DNA of 32,024 nucleotides from Solirubrobacterales bacterium (GCA_026392385.1 JAPLCG010000065.1:1-32024), one strand, 5' to 3'. Shown: positions 9,243 to 18,979, counted from the stretch's first letter. Notes: generated by a model not told the origin, from the letters alone. Numbers and translations are program-made.

Positions 9243-11573
9243 TCAGTTTCGCTTTGCTGGGCCTACTCCTGCCTCAAGCATTCGCTTGAGAAGCAGTCTT
9301 GCAGCGTCCTTTGCGAGCGGTTCGTTGAGGTTTCCGCACTTCGGGGACTGAACGCACGATGGGCAGCCCGCCCGGCATGGGCACTCGGCGATCAGGTCAT
9401 GAGCATCGCGCACGAGGTCTTTAAAGACTGTGAAAGCCTGTCGCGTCAGACCGACGCCACCCGGGTGGCCCTCATGGATGAAGATAGTCGGACCGCCAGT
9501 CTGCTGGTGGATGTTTGTTGAGAGTCCGCCAAGATCCCAGCGGTCACACATCGCCAGTAGGGGCAGGACGGCTATCTGCGCGTGTTCGGCTGCATGCAAA
9601 GCGCCGAGCAGCAGTTCGCCATCGAGACCGTCAAGCAACTTCGCGTCAATGCCGAACCAGATCGCCCTTGTTGCAAATTCGCTTGGCGGCAACGCGAGCG
9701 GCGTCCAGTCAATAGTCGCGTGATCCTTGAGGCTCTTGCGCTGGTAGCCGGTGACTGTCTCGGTGACAACAACCTCGCCGTAGTTGAGAACTACGCCTTC
9801 ACTCTCGCGGGTCTCAATAGTCCGTTCGATCCAGGTATCGGTCTCCCGTTTTGCCTGCGTGTACCAGTTGCCTTCGAAGCGGGAAATCGAAGCGGTGCCG
9901 GATTCAAGGTCAAGCGTTTCCACCTCGTAGGCGCTGCCCATGTGCAGGTAGATCGCGCCAGGGTGGACGGTTGATGCGGCGCGCGCCAACTCAATCGTTC
10001 CGAGTAGTTCGCCACTAGCTGAGTCGGCGAGCACGACCGTTGATGGCGACGATGAACGCAGGGAGACATCCCCCGCTGGGTAACCAGCTGCCTTCGCCGG
10101 CTGGTACTGGCTGCCGCGCTGGCGGAGAAGCCCAGCACTTACAAGCGCCTCACAGCGATTGCGAAGGTCGGGGCCGAGTAACTCCTCATCGTTGGCGCTA
10201 ATCGGGCTCTCAAATGCTGCGCACAGCAGGTGAGCACCACGAATTTCAAGGCTTGATGGGTCAAGCACCGCTGACTCAACCGGCCGTTCAAGCAGCGCCT
10301 CCGGATGCCGGCAGAAGAACTGGTCGAGCGCATCGTCGCCAGCGATGTAGACGGCCAAGCCGCGCCCTCGCCGTCCGGCGCGCCCCCACATCTGCTTCAG
10401 CGAAGCAACCGTGCCGGGGAACCCAACGACAACCGCCGCGTCGAGGTAACCAATGTCAATTCCAAGTTCGAGCGCATTCGTGGCAACTACTGCGAGCAAC
10501 TCGCCCTCTTGGAGCCGCCGTTCAAGGTCGCGGCGCTGCTGCGGCGTATAGCCAGCACGGTAGGGAGCGATCCGAGCTGCAAGCTCCTTCTGGCCAGCGG
10601 CTCGCAGCCTGTCGGTTGCCATCCGGTGGATCAATTCGACGGCCTTGCGTGACTTGATGAAGCAGATCGTTCTCGTTCCGGAACGGACCAGATCACAGAG
10701 CAGATCCGCAGCTTCGCCGAGCGAACTTGCCCGCGAACCAAGCTCTTCGTCGAGCAGTGGCGGATTCCAAAGCACAACTTCGCGGCCTTCTGAAGGCGCG
10801 CCATCGGTCTTTACGACGGTGAAGTCAGGGACGCCAGTCAGAGTCTCGGCAAGCTCGACTGGGTTGGCGATTGTTGCTGAAGCAAGGATCATTCGTGGAG
10901 CCGTACCTCGAGCTCCGGCAAGTCTGCGAAGCCTGCGCAGAACATTGCCAACATGGGAACCAAACACGCCGCGGTAGACATGCGCTTCATCAACAACGAT
11001 TGCGGCGAGGTTGCCCAAGAAGTCTGCCCACTGCTCGTGTCGGGGCAGAATCCCGACATGCAGCATGTCGGGATTGGTGAGTACGAGGTTTGACTTGCGC
11101 CGGATCGCGCCGCGCTCAGCTCGCGGCGTGTCGCCGTCATAAATCGCGGGTCGCAAGGCCTTGCCAAGGCCAAGCTCCTGCAGCGCCCGCGCCTGATCCT
11201 GGGCGAGGGCCTTGCTTGGATAGATGTAAAGGGCTCGCGCGCGCGGATCACGCAGCAGCGTGTCAAGCACCGGCAGGTTAAAGGCCATTGACTTGCCTGA
11301 GGCCGTCCCCGTCGAGAGAATCACCGGCCCCTCGGCGATCGCATCCCATGCTTCGCCCTGATGGCTGTAGAGCTCGTCGATGCCCTGCGCTGCAAGCGCC
11401 TCAGCAAGTTTTGGATGCAGGTCACTAGGCAACGGTTCGCTGCGCCCCCGCCGCGGCGGTTCCTCGCTGCGGCTGACGATCCGCTCGTCCTGCTCAGCTG
11501 CGCGCAGCGAGTCCTGCCAAAGCTCGTGGTCTACATCGCTCACATTGCGATCGTAGGCGTTTGCGATTGCCAC
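9243..11573 (-). CDS. DEAD/DEAH-box helicase with DUF1998-type C-terminal Cys cluster (Hrq1/MrfA-like)
   Basis: STGTASGKSMAF (Walker A), VVDEAHVYRG, LASATIANP, ATNALELGIDIGYLDAAV, GRAGRRGRG, C-terminal CPCRAGCPSCVQSPKCGNLNEPLAK. Confidence 0.93.
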   Translation of the reverse strand: MAIANAYDRNVSDVDHELWQDSLRAAEQDERIVSRSEEPPRRGRSEPLPSDLHPKLAEALAAQGIDELYSHQGEAWDAIAEGPVILSTGTASGKSMAFNLPVLDTLLRDPRARALYIYPSKALAQDQARALQELGLGKALRPAIYDGDTPRAERGAIRRKSNLVLTNPDMLHVGILPRHEQWADFLGNLAAIVVDEAHVYRGVFGSHVGNVLRRLRRLAGARGTAPRMILASATIANPVELAETLTGVPDFTVVKTDGAPSEGREVVLWNPPLLDEELGSRASSLGEAADLLCDLVRSGTRTICFIKSRKAVELIHRMATDRLRAAGQKELAARIAPYRAGYTPQQRRDLERRLQEGELLAVVATNALELGIDIGYLDAAVVVGFPGTVASLKQMWGRAGRRGRGLAVYIAGDDALDQFFCRHPEALLERPVESAVLDPSSLEIRGAHLLCAAFESPISANDEELLGPDLRNRCEALVSAGLLRQRGSQYQPAKAAGYPAGDVSLRSSSPSTVVLADSASGELLGTIELARAASTVHPGAIYLHMGSAYEVETLDLESGTASISRFEGNWYTQAKRETDTWIERTIETRESEGVVLNYGEVVVTETVTGYQRKSLKDHATIDWTPLALPPSEFATRAIWFGIDAKLLDGLDGELLLGALHAAEHAQIAVLPLLAMCDRWDLGGLSTNIHQQTGGPTIFIHEGHPGGVGLTRQAFTVFKDLVRDAHDLIAECPCRAGCPSCVQSPKCGNLNEPLAKDAARLLLKRMLEAGVGPAKRN

Positions 11574-11615
11574 CTGCCGCTCTTAGCCCGCTCCGTGCGT
11601 CAGACTCTCTGCGTA

Positions 11616-12434
11616 ATGCGCTGTGCTTACCTTGATCTCGACGGCACCCTGCTTGGTGCAGGTGCTTCGATCGTCCACGACGGCGATGGAGCGGTTTCGA
11701 TCGCCGCTATTCGCGCAATCGAAGCCTGCCATCGCGCGGAAGTTCAGATCGTGCTCGTCTCGGGTCGCCGTGAGGCGCAGGTTCGTGAGGATGCCCGCCT
11801 GCTGGGAGCGGTTGGCTATGCCTTTGAGTCAGGGGCCTGTCTGGTTGTTCGAGGTGAGCGCGAATGGCTGACCGGCGACTGGCAGCCTGGTGAGCTGACG
11901 ATTCACGAACAGATTGAGCAGTCTGGAGCCGGCCAGCTGCTGCTTGATCACTACGCGGGGCGCATTGAGCACCACGAACCGTGGCACACGGGGCGTGAGG
12001 TCTCACACCTTTATCGGGGAGTGATTGACGCCGAAGAGGCAACGGAGCTGCTTGCCGCGAATGGTCACCCGACATTGCGGCTCTGTGACAACGGAAGCGT
12101 CCACCACGCGACCGACGCACTGTCAGGTCTCGGACCCTTACGGGCCTACCACCTAGTGCCAGCAGGGGCGACAAAACGCGGGGCCGTCGCAAGGCACAGG
12201 CAGATCGCCGGCCTTGAAGCGAGCCACTGCATTGCTGTTGGTGATGGGCGTGAAGATTTGGCGATCGCACCAGAGGTTGGCGCGATGTGGCTGGTGGCCA
12301 ATGCGCTTGAGGCTGACGCTGGGTTGGCGGCTGTTGCTGGCGGATACTCGAATGTGCGGATTGCAGAGGAGTCACATGGTGCGGGTGTCTACGAAGCAGT
12401 CGTAACGACGCTTGCAGAGCGACTGCCCGGTTAG
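11616..12434 (+). CDS. HAD-superfamily hydrolase (Cof / sugar-phosphatase-like)
   Basis: ORF listed from 11361, but in-frame ATG at 11616 gives MRCAYLDLDGTLLGAGASIVHDGD; HAD motif I DLDGT, later VGDGREDLAIAPEVG. Confidence 0.85.
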   Translation: MRCAYLDLDGTLLGAGASIVHDGDGAVSIAAIRAIEACHRAEVQIVLVSGRREAQVREDARLLGAVGYAFESGACLVVRGEREWLTGDWQPGELTIHEQIEQSGAGQLLLDHYAGRIEHHEPWHTGREVSHLYRGVIDAEEATELLAANGHPTLRLCDNGSVHHATDALSGLGPLRAYHLVPAGATKRGAVARHRQIAGLEASHCIAVGDGREDLAIAPEVGAMWLVANALEADAGLAAVAGGYSNVRIAEESHGAGVYEAVVTTLAERLPG

Positions 12435-13441
12435 ATCAGCGCCGCGAGCTTTCTACCAGCAGCTTCAAGCGAAGCGATATCGCTGGCTTCGATCACAACT
12501 TGGAGGTCAAGGATCCTTGCCTCGATTGGATCGAGCCTGTTGCTGCCGCAGACCGCAGCACATGGAACGCCGGCCTGCCTAGCGCGAGTCGCCGCTTCGC
12601 CTGCGGCCTTGCCAAGCAGGGTTGTTGAGTCAAGCTGCCCCTCGCCGACGATCACTGCCCGGCTGGCACGCATCCGTCGGTCAAAGTCAACTGTCGAAAG
12701 GATTTCGTTCGCACCCGATTTTAACTCGGCACCGCACTCTGACCAGAGAGCGCCAGCGAGGCCGCCTGCGGCGCCTGTCATCGCTACGCCACGCGGATCA
12801 CGGCGTAGACCTTCTGCGATCACTTCAAGCCGCCTGACAAGTAGTTCGAGGGAATCGACACCAGCACCCTTCTGCGGCGCGAAAAGCCTCACTGCGTCCT
12901 CCCACGGTGCTCTGACATCACACAGCACAGTCAGCTGTGGCCCGGAACGCTTTCCTAGGCGGTTGACGGTCAGATTGTTTGCCTCAAGGAACTCAATCGC
13001 CGCGCTACCACCATCAACAGTTGCGCTGCCACCGACTCCGATCAGTACCCGTTCGGCCTTGGTTGCAATCGCTGCGGCGATCAGCTCACCAGCTCCCCGT
13101 GAGGAGGCCAGCTCCGGATTGCGCTCGGCGCTTGGAATCAGCGTCAGGCCAATCGCATCCGCCGTCTCGACCACCGCAGTCGCACCAGCGTCAAACAGCC
13201 CGATCCTTGCGTTCGTTGGCTTACCGAGTGGGCCGCTAACGGTTAGTTCAATAACTTCGCTGACGCGCTCCGTGGCAAGTAGCGCGTCGAGTGTGCCCTC
13301 GCCGCCGTCTGCGAGCGGGCATAGTTCGGCCTGGCGTCCACCGGCAATCAGGCCCTTGGCTATTGCCGAGCTCGTCTCGAGCGCTGAGAATGTCCCCTTG
13401 AAGGAGTCGCTGGCAACCAGAACCGGTGGGCCGACGGCCAC
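12431..13441 (-). CDS. glxK: Glycerate kinase
   Basis: VLVASDSFKGTFSALETSSAIAKGL, LADGGEGTLDALL, VGVGGSATVDGG. GTG at 13441 lies 4 nt after the upstream SDR stop and is a better start than 13501. Confidence 0.9.
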   Translation of the reverse strand: MAVGPPVLVASDSFKGTFSALETSSAIAKGLIAGGRQAELCPLADGGEGTLDALLATERVSEVIELTVSGPLGKPTNARIGLFDAGATAVVETADAIGLTLIPSAERNPELASSRGAGELIAAAIATKAERVLIGVGGSATVDGGSAAIEFLEANNLTVNRLGKRSGPQLTVLCDVRAPWEDAVRLFAPQKGAGVDSLELLVRRLEVIAEGLRRDPRGVAMTGAAGGLAGALWSECGAELKSGANEILSTVDFDRRMRASRAVIVGEGQLDSTTLLGKAAGEAATRARQAGVPCAAVCGSNRLDPIEARILDLQVVIEASDIASLEAAGRKLAALI

Positions 13442-13445
13442 TGGG

Positions 13446-14240
13446 TCAGTCAATCCGCGGTGCGGAGGTTCCACCACGAAGCACGCGCAGCAAGCGATCA
13501 CCTAGCCGTGGTGAGATTCCGTGCATGATTCTCAGAAGCCTTACGATCGCCGGGTAGTAGAGGTCACGCGCATCACGCTCGACTGCATCGATGATCTTGA
13601 CGGCAAGGCCCTCTGGCGCAACCGATTCGCCCGGCCGGTACCAGTCGGGCAGCGACTCGCGTTCGTGGTCGTGGAGGCTTGTTGTGATTTCACCCGGGTA
13701 GACCGTTGTTAGACCAACTCCTGTCCCCGAAAGTTCATGCCGCAGGGCCTCCGCGAACATCCTCTGCGCTGCCTTCGTTGCGCCGTAGACGGCCGCCCAA
13801 GGGAATGAACGCAGCCCCGCACCAGACGAGACAACAACCACGTGGCCTTCGGCTCTGTCAAGCAGCCATGGAAGACCTGCGTGGACGGTGTAGAGCGTGC
13901 CAAGCCAGTTGACGCGAGTCATTTCTTCGGCGCGCTCGATCGGCAGCTGTGAAAACGGACCGTAATGCGCGATCCCTGCATTTGCGATCAACAGATCAAG
14001 TCCACCAGCCTGATCTATGAAGCTTGTTACGGCCTGTTCTACGGCGGCTCTGTCAGCGACATCGCATGGCAGGGCAACATGTTCGCCCGGCAGGCGCTCC
14101 GCGAGCGCGTCCAAGTCGGCGGCATTGCGGGCCAGCAGACCGACAGTCGCCCCGCGATCGGCCAACAGTTCAGCCAACGCGAGTCCAATCCCTCGCGAAG
14201 CACCGGTGACCAGAACGCGTGTTCCTTGGCCAACCTTCAA
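13446..14240 (-). CDS. SDR-family NAD(P)-dependent oxidoreductase
   Basis: RVLVTGASRGIGLALAELLADRGA, NAGIAHYGPF, VVVSSGAGLRSFPWAAVYGATKAA (YxxxK). TTG at 14240 lies 4 nt after the upstream stop (14245) and precedes the Rossmann motif; ORF track start (14381) extends into the upstream gene. Confidence 0.85.
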   Translation of the reverse strand: MKVGQGTRVLVTGASRGIGLALAELLADRGATVGLLARNAADLDALAERLPGEHVALPCDVADRAAVEQAVTSFIDQAGGLDLLIANAGIAHYGPFSQLPIERAEEMTRVNWLGTLYTVHAGLPWLLDRAEGHVVVVSSGAGLRSFPWAAVYGATKAAQRMFAEALRHELSGTGVGLTTVYPGEITTSLHDHERESLPDWYRPGESVAPEGLAVKIIDAVERDARDLYYPAIVRLLRIMHGISPRLGDRLLRVLRGGTSAPRID

Positions 14241-14244
14241 GTCG

Positions 14245-15348
14245 TTAGCCCTCGATGAAGCCGAGCGATCGAGCTGCATCAGCGAGTCTCGAGACGCCCT
14301 CGCGGATTTCCTCAAGCCCTGCTGCCGAATAGGCAAGGCGGATCCACTCTTCTCCACCATCCATGAAGTCGGTCCCAGCAACTATCTGAACGCCGCGTTC
14401 GGCTGCTGCTGCTGCCAGTGCGGCTCCATCCGCGCCGGGCAGTCTCAGCCAGAGGAAGTAGCCACCCTTGGGCGGTGAAAACTCGCAGCCGGGCAGTTCG
14501 CTCCTCAGCAGCTCGCCAAGCAGCGCCGCTCGCTCGCCAAGTGCTGCGCTGACCGTGGCTACGGAGCGCTCGAATGCTCCCGACTTAATGAACTGATCAA
14601 CGATCCCCTCGCTGACCATGCTCGGGGCGATGTAAGTCCCTGTTGCAAGCCCTGCGACACCGGAGATAACCTCGGTCGGCCCGACAAGCCAGCCGACCCT
14701 GACGCCAGGGCAGACGGTCTTCGTGAATGAGCCAGCATGGATAACCGAGCCTCCACCTTGCGCAAGGTCGATCTCAAGCATCGTTGGCAGTGGTTCGCCC
14801 TCAAAGCGAACATCACGGTAAGGGTCGTCTTCGAACAGCCAGAAGCCGTATTCACGCGCTAGAGCTACAAGCTTTTCGCGGCGGTCTAGCGGCAGCGTGC
14901 AGCCGGCCGGATTATGGAAGTTAGGGATTACATGGATCAGCTTTGGCCTGAGACCAGCTTTGAGCTTCTCCTCAAGTGCATCGACGACGATGCCATCGGC
15001 ATCAAGGTCAATCGTCGTAATCTCAGCGGCTCGACGCCGCAGCCCGTCAAGAGTCCGATCGTAGGTTGGCCGTTCAACGACGACCGGTGTGCCCGGAGTA
15101 ACGACCCAGTCAAACAGGAAAGCGCCGGCCTGCATTGATCCGTTAGTGACAAGGACATTCTCCGTTGATACGCCGTGGCGATCGGCAAGCCATTGGCGAA
15201 GCGGTGGATAACCAACCGAAGTTCCGTAGGCCGTAATGCCAGCCGGGTCACTGTCAAAGGCAGCGACTGCAGCTGCCTTCAGGCCTTCAATGTCGACAAT
15301 GTCGAGCGAAGGTGCGCCGCGCGCAAATGAGATTGAGTCAGCCGCCAT
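14245..15348 (-). CDS. PLP-dependent aminotransferase, class I/II fold (2-aminoadipate/LysN-like)
   Basis: VTNGSMQAGAFLFDWVVTPGTPVVVERPTYDR, HVIPNFHNPAGCTLP, FEDDPYRDVRF, HAGSFTKTVCPGVRVGWLVGP (Schiff-base Lys context). Confidence 0.92.
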   Translation of the reverse strand: MAADSISFARGAPSLDIVDIEGLKAAAVAAFDSDPAGITAYGTSVGYPPLRQWLADRHGVSTENVLVTNGSMQAGAFLFDWVVTPGTPVVVERPTYDRTLDGLRRRAAEITTIDLDADGIVVDALEEKLKAGLRPKLIHVIPNFHNPAGCTLPLDRREKLVALAREYGFWLFEDDPYRDVRFEGEPLPTMLEIDLAQGGGSVIHAGSFTKTVCPGVRVGWLVGPTEVISGVAGLATGTYIAPSMVSEGIVDQFIKSGAFERSVATVSAALGERAALLGELLRSELPGCEFSPPKGGYFLWLRLPGADGAALAAAAAERGVQIVAGTDFMDGGEEWIRLAYSAAGLEEIREGVSRLADAARSLGFIEG

Positions 15349-15378
15349 AGCCGCAGCGTAGTGGAGGGTGGCGGTTGG

Positions 15379-16254
15379 CTACGCGCCGAGCTGCTCGGCG
15401 ACGATCTCGGCGACAGCGGTAGGCGTCCGACCAACGCGGATTCCACAGGCTTCCATCGCCTCGGCCTTAGCGACCGCGGTGCCTTGCGAACCGGAGACAA
15501 TTGCGCCCGCATGGCCCATCTGCTTGCCGGGAGGCGCCGTGAATCCTGCGATGTAACCGACGACAGGCTTCGTCACATGGTCACGGATGTACTCAGCGGC
15601 CTGCTCCTCAGAGTCGCCGCCAATCTCGCCACTCATCACGATCAGTTCAGTCTGAGGATCGGCCTCAAACAGCTCGATGATGTCAATGAAGCCTGAGCCT
15701 GGAACTGGGTCGCCACCAATTCCAACGATCGAACTGTTGCCGAATCCCTTCTGGGCCAGCTCGTTACCGATCTGGTAGGTCAGGGTTCCGGATCGCGATA
15801 CAACTCCAACCTGCCCCTCGCTGAAGAATGAGGCGGGAATGATGCCGACGTTTGCCTTGCCCGGAGAGAGGATTCCTGGGCAGTTAGGACCAATCAGGCG
15901 GCTGGTACCGCGCGACTTGATGTGGTTGTAAAGGCGCAGCTCTTCGTGGGCAGGGATGCCTTCGGTGATCGCGATGATCAGCTCAATACCAGCGTCCTCT
16001 GCTTCGAGAATCGAATCGGCGGCGAAGCGTGGCGGCACAAAGATCATTGCCGTATTCGCGCCGGCCTTATCAACCGATTCATGCAGAGTGTTGAAGACTG
16101 GAATCCCCTCAACGTCCTGGCCGCCCTTGCCGGGAGTTACGCCAGCGACAACATTCGTTCCATAGTCACGATTGTTGAGCGTGTGGAAGGTGCCCTCACG
16201 GCCGGTGATCCCCGAAACAACCAACCGTGTGTCAGTACCGACGAGAACGCTCAT
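15379..16254 (-). CDS. sucD: Succinate--CoA ligase subunit alpha
   Basis: GITGREGTFHTLNNRDYGTNVVAGVTPGKGG, GPNCPGILSPGKANVGIIP, GHAGAIVSGSQGTA. Confidence 0.96.
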   Translation of the reverse strand: MSVLVGTDTRLVVSGITGREGTFHTLNNRDYGTNVVAGVTPGKGGQDVEGIPVFNTLHESVDKAGANTAMIFVPPRFAADSILEAEDAGIELIIAITEGIPAHEELRLYNHIKSRGTSRLIGPNCPGILSPGKANVGIIPASFFSEGQVGVVSRSGTLTYQIGNELAQKGFGNSSIVGIGGDPVPGSGFIDIIELFEADPQTELIVMSGEIGGDSEEQAAEYIRDHVTKPVVGYIAGFTAPPGKQMGHAGAIVSGSQGTAVAKAEAMEACGIRVGRTPTAVAEIVAEQLGA

Positions 16255-17390
16255 TTGGCCAGCTCCACAACCCGTTCGGCTGCGGCGAGCATTGTCGCCT
16301 CAGCGTGGACATTTGGAAGGTTGGCATCCGCAAGCAGCTTTCGACCTGCCTCGTCGTTTGTTCCGTCAAGCCGGACTACAAACGGCACAGTTGGCTTGAT
16401 CTGGGCGAACGCCTCGATCAGGCCCTTGGCAACCTCGTCACAGCGGGTGATTCCACCGAAGATGTTGAAGAGAACTGCCTTGACCTTTGGATCAGAGAGG
16501 ATCACTTCAACGGCGGCAGTAATAGCCTCGGCCTTGCTTCCTCCACCAGCGTCAAGGAAGTTGGCCGGTGAGCCGCCAGCCTGGGCTACAACGTCGAGCG
16601 TGCTCATTACGAGGCCTGCGCCGTTGCCGAGAATGCCAATGTCACCGTCGAGCTTCACGTAGGTGAGGTCGCGTTCCTTGGCCATTAGCTCCTGCGGGTC
16701 CTCATTTGAGGGATCGCTAAGTGCCGCGTTCTCCGGGTGACGGAAGAGTGCGTTGTTGTCGAGGGTGACCTTCGCGTCAAGCGCTTTGACCTGACGGTCG
16801 GTGGTGATGATCAGCGGGTTGACCTCAATCAGCATTGCTTCCTCGTCACAGAAGGCGCCGTAGAGCTTGGCGAGCATCTGGCCAATTGGCCTTACGACAT
16901 CCTCATCAACACCGGCGTCAAATGCTAGGCGGCGGCCATGGAAGTCTTGGAAGCCAAGCAGCGGGTCAACATGCAGGCGCGCGATTGCGTCCGGGTCCTC
17001 ATCTGCGACGGCCTCGATGTCCATGCCACCCTTTGTTGAGAGCAGTACGAGCGGCGCTTTCGCTGACCGGTCAAAGACGATTGAGGCGTAGTACTCGGAG
17101 GCGATGTCTGATGCTTCTTCAACCCAGACCTCATGGACGGTAAGTCCGCGAATGTCCATGCCAAGAATCGCTTCGGAATGTTCACGAGCCTCTTCGACAT
17201 TGTTGGCAAGCTTGATTCCGCCAGCCTTGCCGCGACCGCCGATTTGGACCTGTGCCTTGACGACACATGGGTATCCGATCTGCTCTGCAGCTGCGACGGC
17301 TTCGTCGACAGTCTTCGCCGCATGACCGTTGGGAACCGGCACGCCTTGACGCGCGAGCAGTTCTTTTCCTTGGTATTCGAGAAGGTCCAT
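16251..17390 (-). CDS. sucC: Succinate--CoA ligase [ADP-forming] subunit beta
   Basis: MDLLEYQGKELLARQGVPVPNG, KAQVQIGGRGKAGGIKLA, ALFNIFGGITRCDEVAKGLIEA; overlaps the sucD start by 4 nt. Confidence 0.96.
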   Translation of the reverse strand: MDLLEYQGKELLARQGVPVPNGHAAKTVDEAVAAAEQIGYPCVVKAQVQIGGRGKAGGIKLANNVEEAREHSEAILGMDIRGLTVHEVWVEEASDIASEYYASIVFDRSAKAPLVLLSTKGGMDIEAVADEDPDAIARLHVDPLLGFQDFHGRRLAFDAGVDEDVVRPIGQMLAKLYGAFCDEEAMLIEVNPLIITTDRQVKALDAKVTLDNNALFRHPENAALSDPSNEDPQELMAKERDLTYVKLDGDIGILGNGAGLVMSTLDVVAQAGGSPANFLDAGGGSKAEAITAAVEVILSDPKVKAVLFNIFGGITRCDEVAKGLIEAFAQIKPTVPFVVRLDGTNDEAGRKLLADANLPNVHAEATMLAAAERVVELAK

Positions 17391-17498
17391 GAGCCCGGCG
17401 GCACACTACCGAACGGGCGCTCTTGGCGGCTTACTGAGGGCCTCCGATGACGCTTGGATCGTGGTTCGGAGTCAATCTGCGGCATACTGGCGACCGCG

Positions 17499-18179
17499 AT
17501 GCCGATACCAAAACGAATCACCTGGGTAACCACAGATGTCTACGGAACACTGATCGACTGGGAGTCGGGCGTACTTGATGCATTCAAGACCGCCGCTCAG
17601 GAGGATGATCAGACGATTGACAAGAATGGAATCCTTGAACCGTTCAAGGCGATCCAGCACAAGATCGAGTCAGGCTCATACGAGCTTTACGCCGAGGTGC
17701 TTCGCCGCACCGCAGTGCAGATTGCCAATGACGGAGGCTGGCAGCTTGAGTCCTCAAGGGCAGGCTTCCTGCCAGCTTCGATCCCATCGTGGAAGCCATT
17801 CCGTGAAGCAAACCCTGCGCTAAACAAGATCGGGAAGAAGTACAAGACCGGCCTCGTCTCAAACATTGACGACAAACTGCTCGGCTTTACGCGCCGCCAC
17901 ATTCCTCTTGAGGTTGATCTGGTTGTGACTGCGCAGCAGGTTCGTGCTTACAAGCCTGATCCGGCGCACTTCAAAGAGTTTGCGCGCCGAATCGGTGGCA
18001 AGAAGGGCTGGGTCCACATCGGCTCCGGCTACCTGACCGATGTCGAGCCATGTCTGAAGATGAAGGTTCCAGTCATCTGGGTCAATCGCAACAAGGAGAC
18101 CCTCGAGAAGGGTCAGCGCAAACCCGATGCGGAAGTACCGAACCTTAAGGCAGCGCTAGCGCTGCTTGGCATCGACTGA
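17499..18179 (+). CDS. Haloacid dehalogenase type II (HAD family)
   Basis: TTDVYGTLIDWESGVLDAF, SNIDDKLLGF, VTAQQVRAYKPDPAHF, VIWVNR; in-frame ATG at 17499 is preferred over 17454. Confidence 0.85.
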   Translation: MPIPKRITWVTTDVYGTLIDWESGVLDAFKTAAQEDDQTIDKNGILEPFKAIQHKIESGSYELYAEVLRRTAVQIANDGGWQLESSRAGFLPASIPSWKPFREANPALNKIGKKYKTGLVSNIDDKLLGFTRRHIPLEVDLVVTAQQVRAYKPDPAHFKEFARRIGGKKGWVHIGSGYLTDVEPCLKMKVPVIWVNRNKETLEKGQRKPDAEVPNLKAALALLGID

Positions 18180-18193
18180 CGCACGACTGACCG

Positions 18194-18979
18194 GTGCGGG
18201 CTACTGCGCTTCACGAGGATGCGCTGCTTTTCCAGAGTGCTGTTTGGCAGACAAATGCCGTTGCGTTGCGGGCCGGTGAGGAAGCATTCCTGATTGACAG
18301 TCCGATCCTGCCGGATGAACTTAGTCCGCTGCCGGAGTTGCTGCCAGAAGCCGGTTTCCCGATCTGTGGCCTGATCGCAACCCACGCTGACTGGGACCAC
18401 CTGCTGGGAAGGCTTGCATGGCCTGGCATGCCGCTCGCTGTGCCTGAGGAATCGGCGGCAAGGCTCGTCGCAGAGCCCGGTGATGCCGCTCGCAAGCTCC
18501 GTGAGTTTGATGCTGAGTGGTACGTCGAACGTCCAGCACCGCTCTCATTAGCGACCGTAGAGCCACTGCCGGTGCCGGGCATGCTTGAGATCGGCGACCA
18601 AACACTTGAGCTGCACATGACCGGTGGCCATACGGCAGACGGAATGGCCGTATTTGCACCCTGGTGCGGCGTTCTCGTGCTTGGCGATTATGTGTCACCG
18701 GCAGAGATTCCCTCGCTCTCTTCCGGTGGTTCACTGTCCGGGTATCGATCGACGCTTAGTCGGCTCGTTGAGCTGGTCGAGCGAGCCGAGTTCATTGTGC
18801 CGGGGCACGGCGCGGTGCTTGATGTGGCCCGCGCGATCTCAATTATTGATGAGGACATCGCCTATCTCGATGCACTTGAGGCTGACGGAGTTGATGCTCA
18901 GCTTCCATTGGCGCGTCGTTCGGCTCAGCAGCTGCAGGTCCACGCTGACAATGCGGCTGCTGTTGGCGAGCGCGGCTAG
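18194..18979 (+). CDS. MBL-fold metallo-hydrolase
   Basis: LIATHADWDHLLGR, GHTADGMAVFAPWCGVLVLGDYVSP, VPGHGAVLD. Confidence 0.87.
   Translation: MRATALHEDALLFQSAVWQTNAVALRAGEEAFLIDSPILPDELSPLPELLPEAGFPICGLIATHADWDHLLGRLAWPGMPLAVPEESAARLVAEPGDAARKLREFDAEWYVERPAPLSLATVEPLPVPGMLEIGDQTLELHMTGGHTADGMAVFAPWCGVLVLGDYVSPAEIPSLSSGGSLSGYRSTLSRLVELVERAEFIVPGHGAVLDVARAISIIDEDIAYLDALEADGVDAQLPLARRSAQQLQVHADNAAAVGERG

Noticed and set aside
8797-9351. 184-aa FG-rich ORF (FGFGFGLTFGF...) on plus strand
   Set aside because: Exact antisense of the K/P-rich linker of the M23 protein; composition artefact, not an FG-repeat protein.
11707-12375. 222-aa minus-strand ORF
   Set aside because: Antisense to the HAD hydrolase; Gln/Arg/Ser-rich shadow ORF.
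12540-13505. 321-aa plus-strand ORF antisense to glycerate kinase
   Set aside because: Ser/Pro/Arg-rich translation with no domain motif; opposite strand is a clear glycerate kinase. High-GC mirror ORF.
15922-16662. 246-aa plus-strand ORF spanning the sucC/sucD junction
   Set aside because: Antisense to two unambiguous sucCD genes; no recognisable domain.
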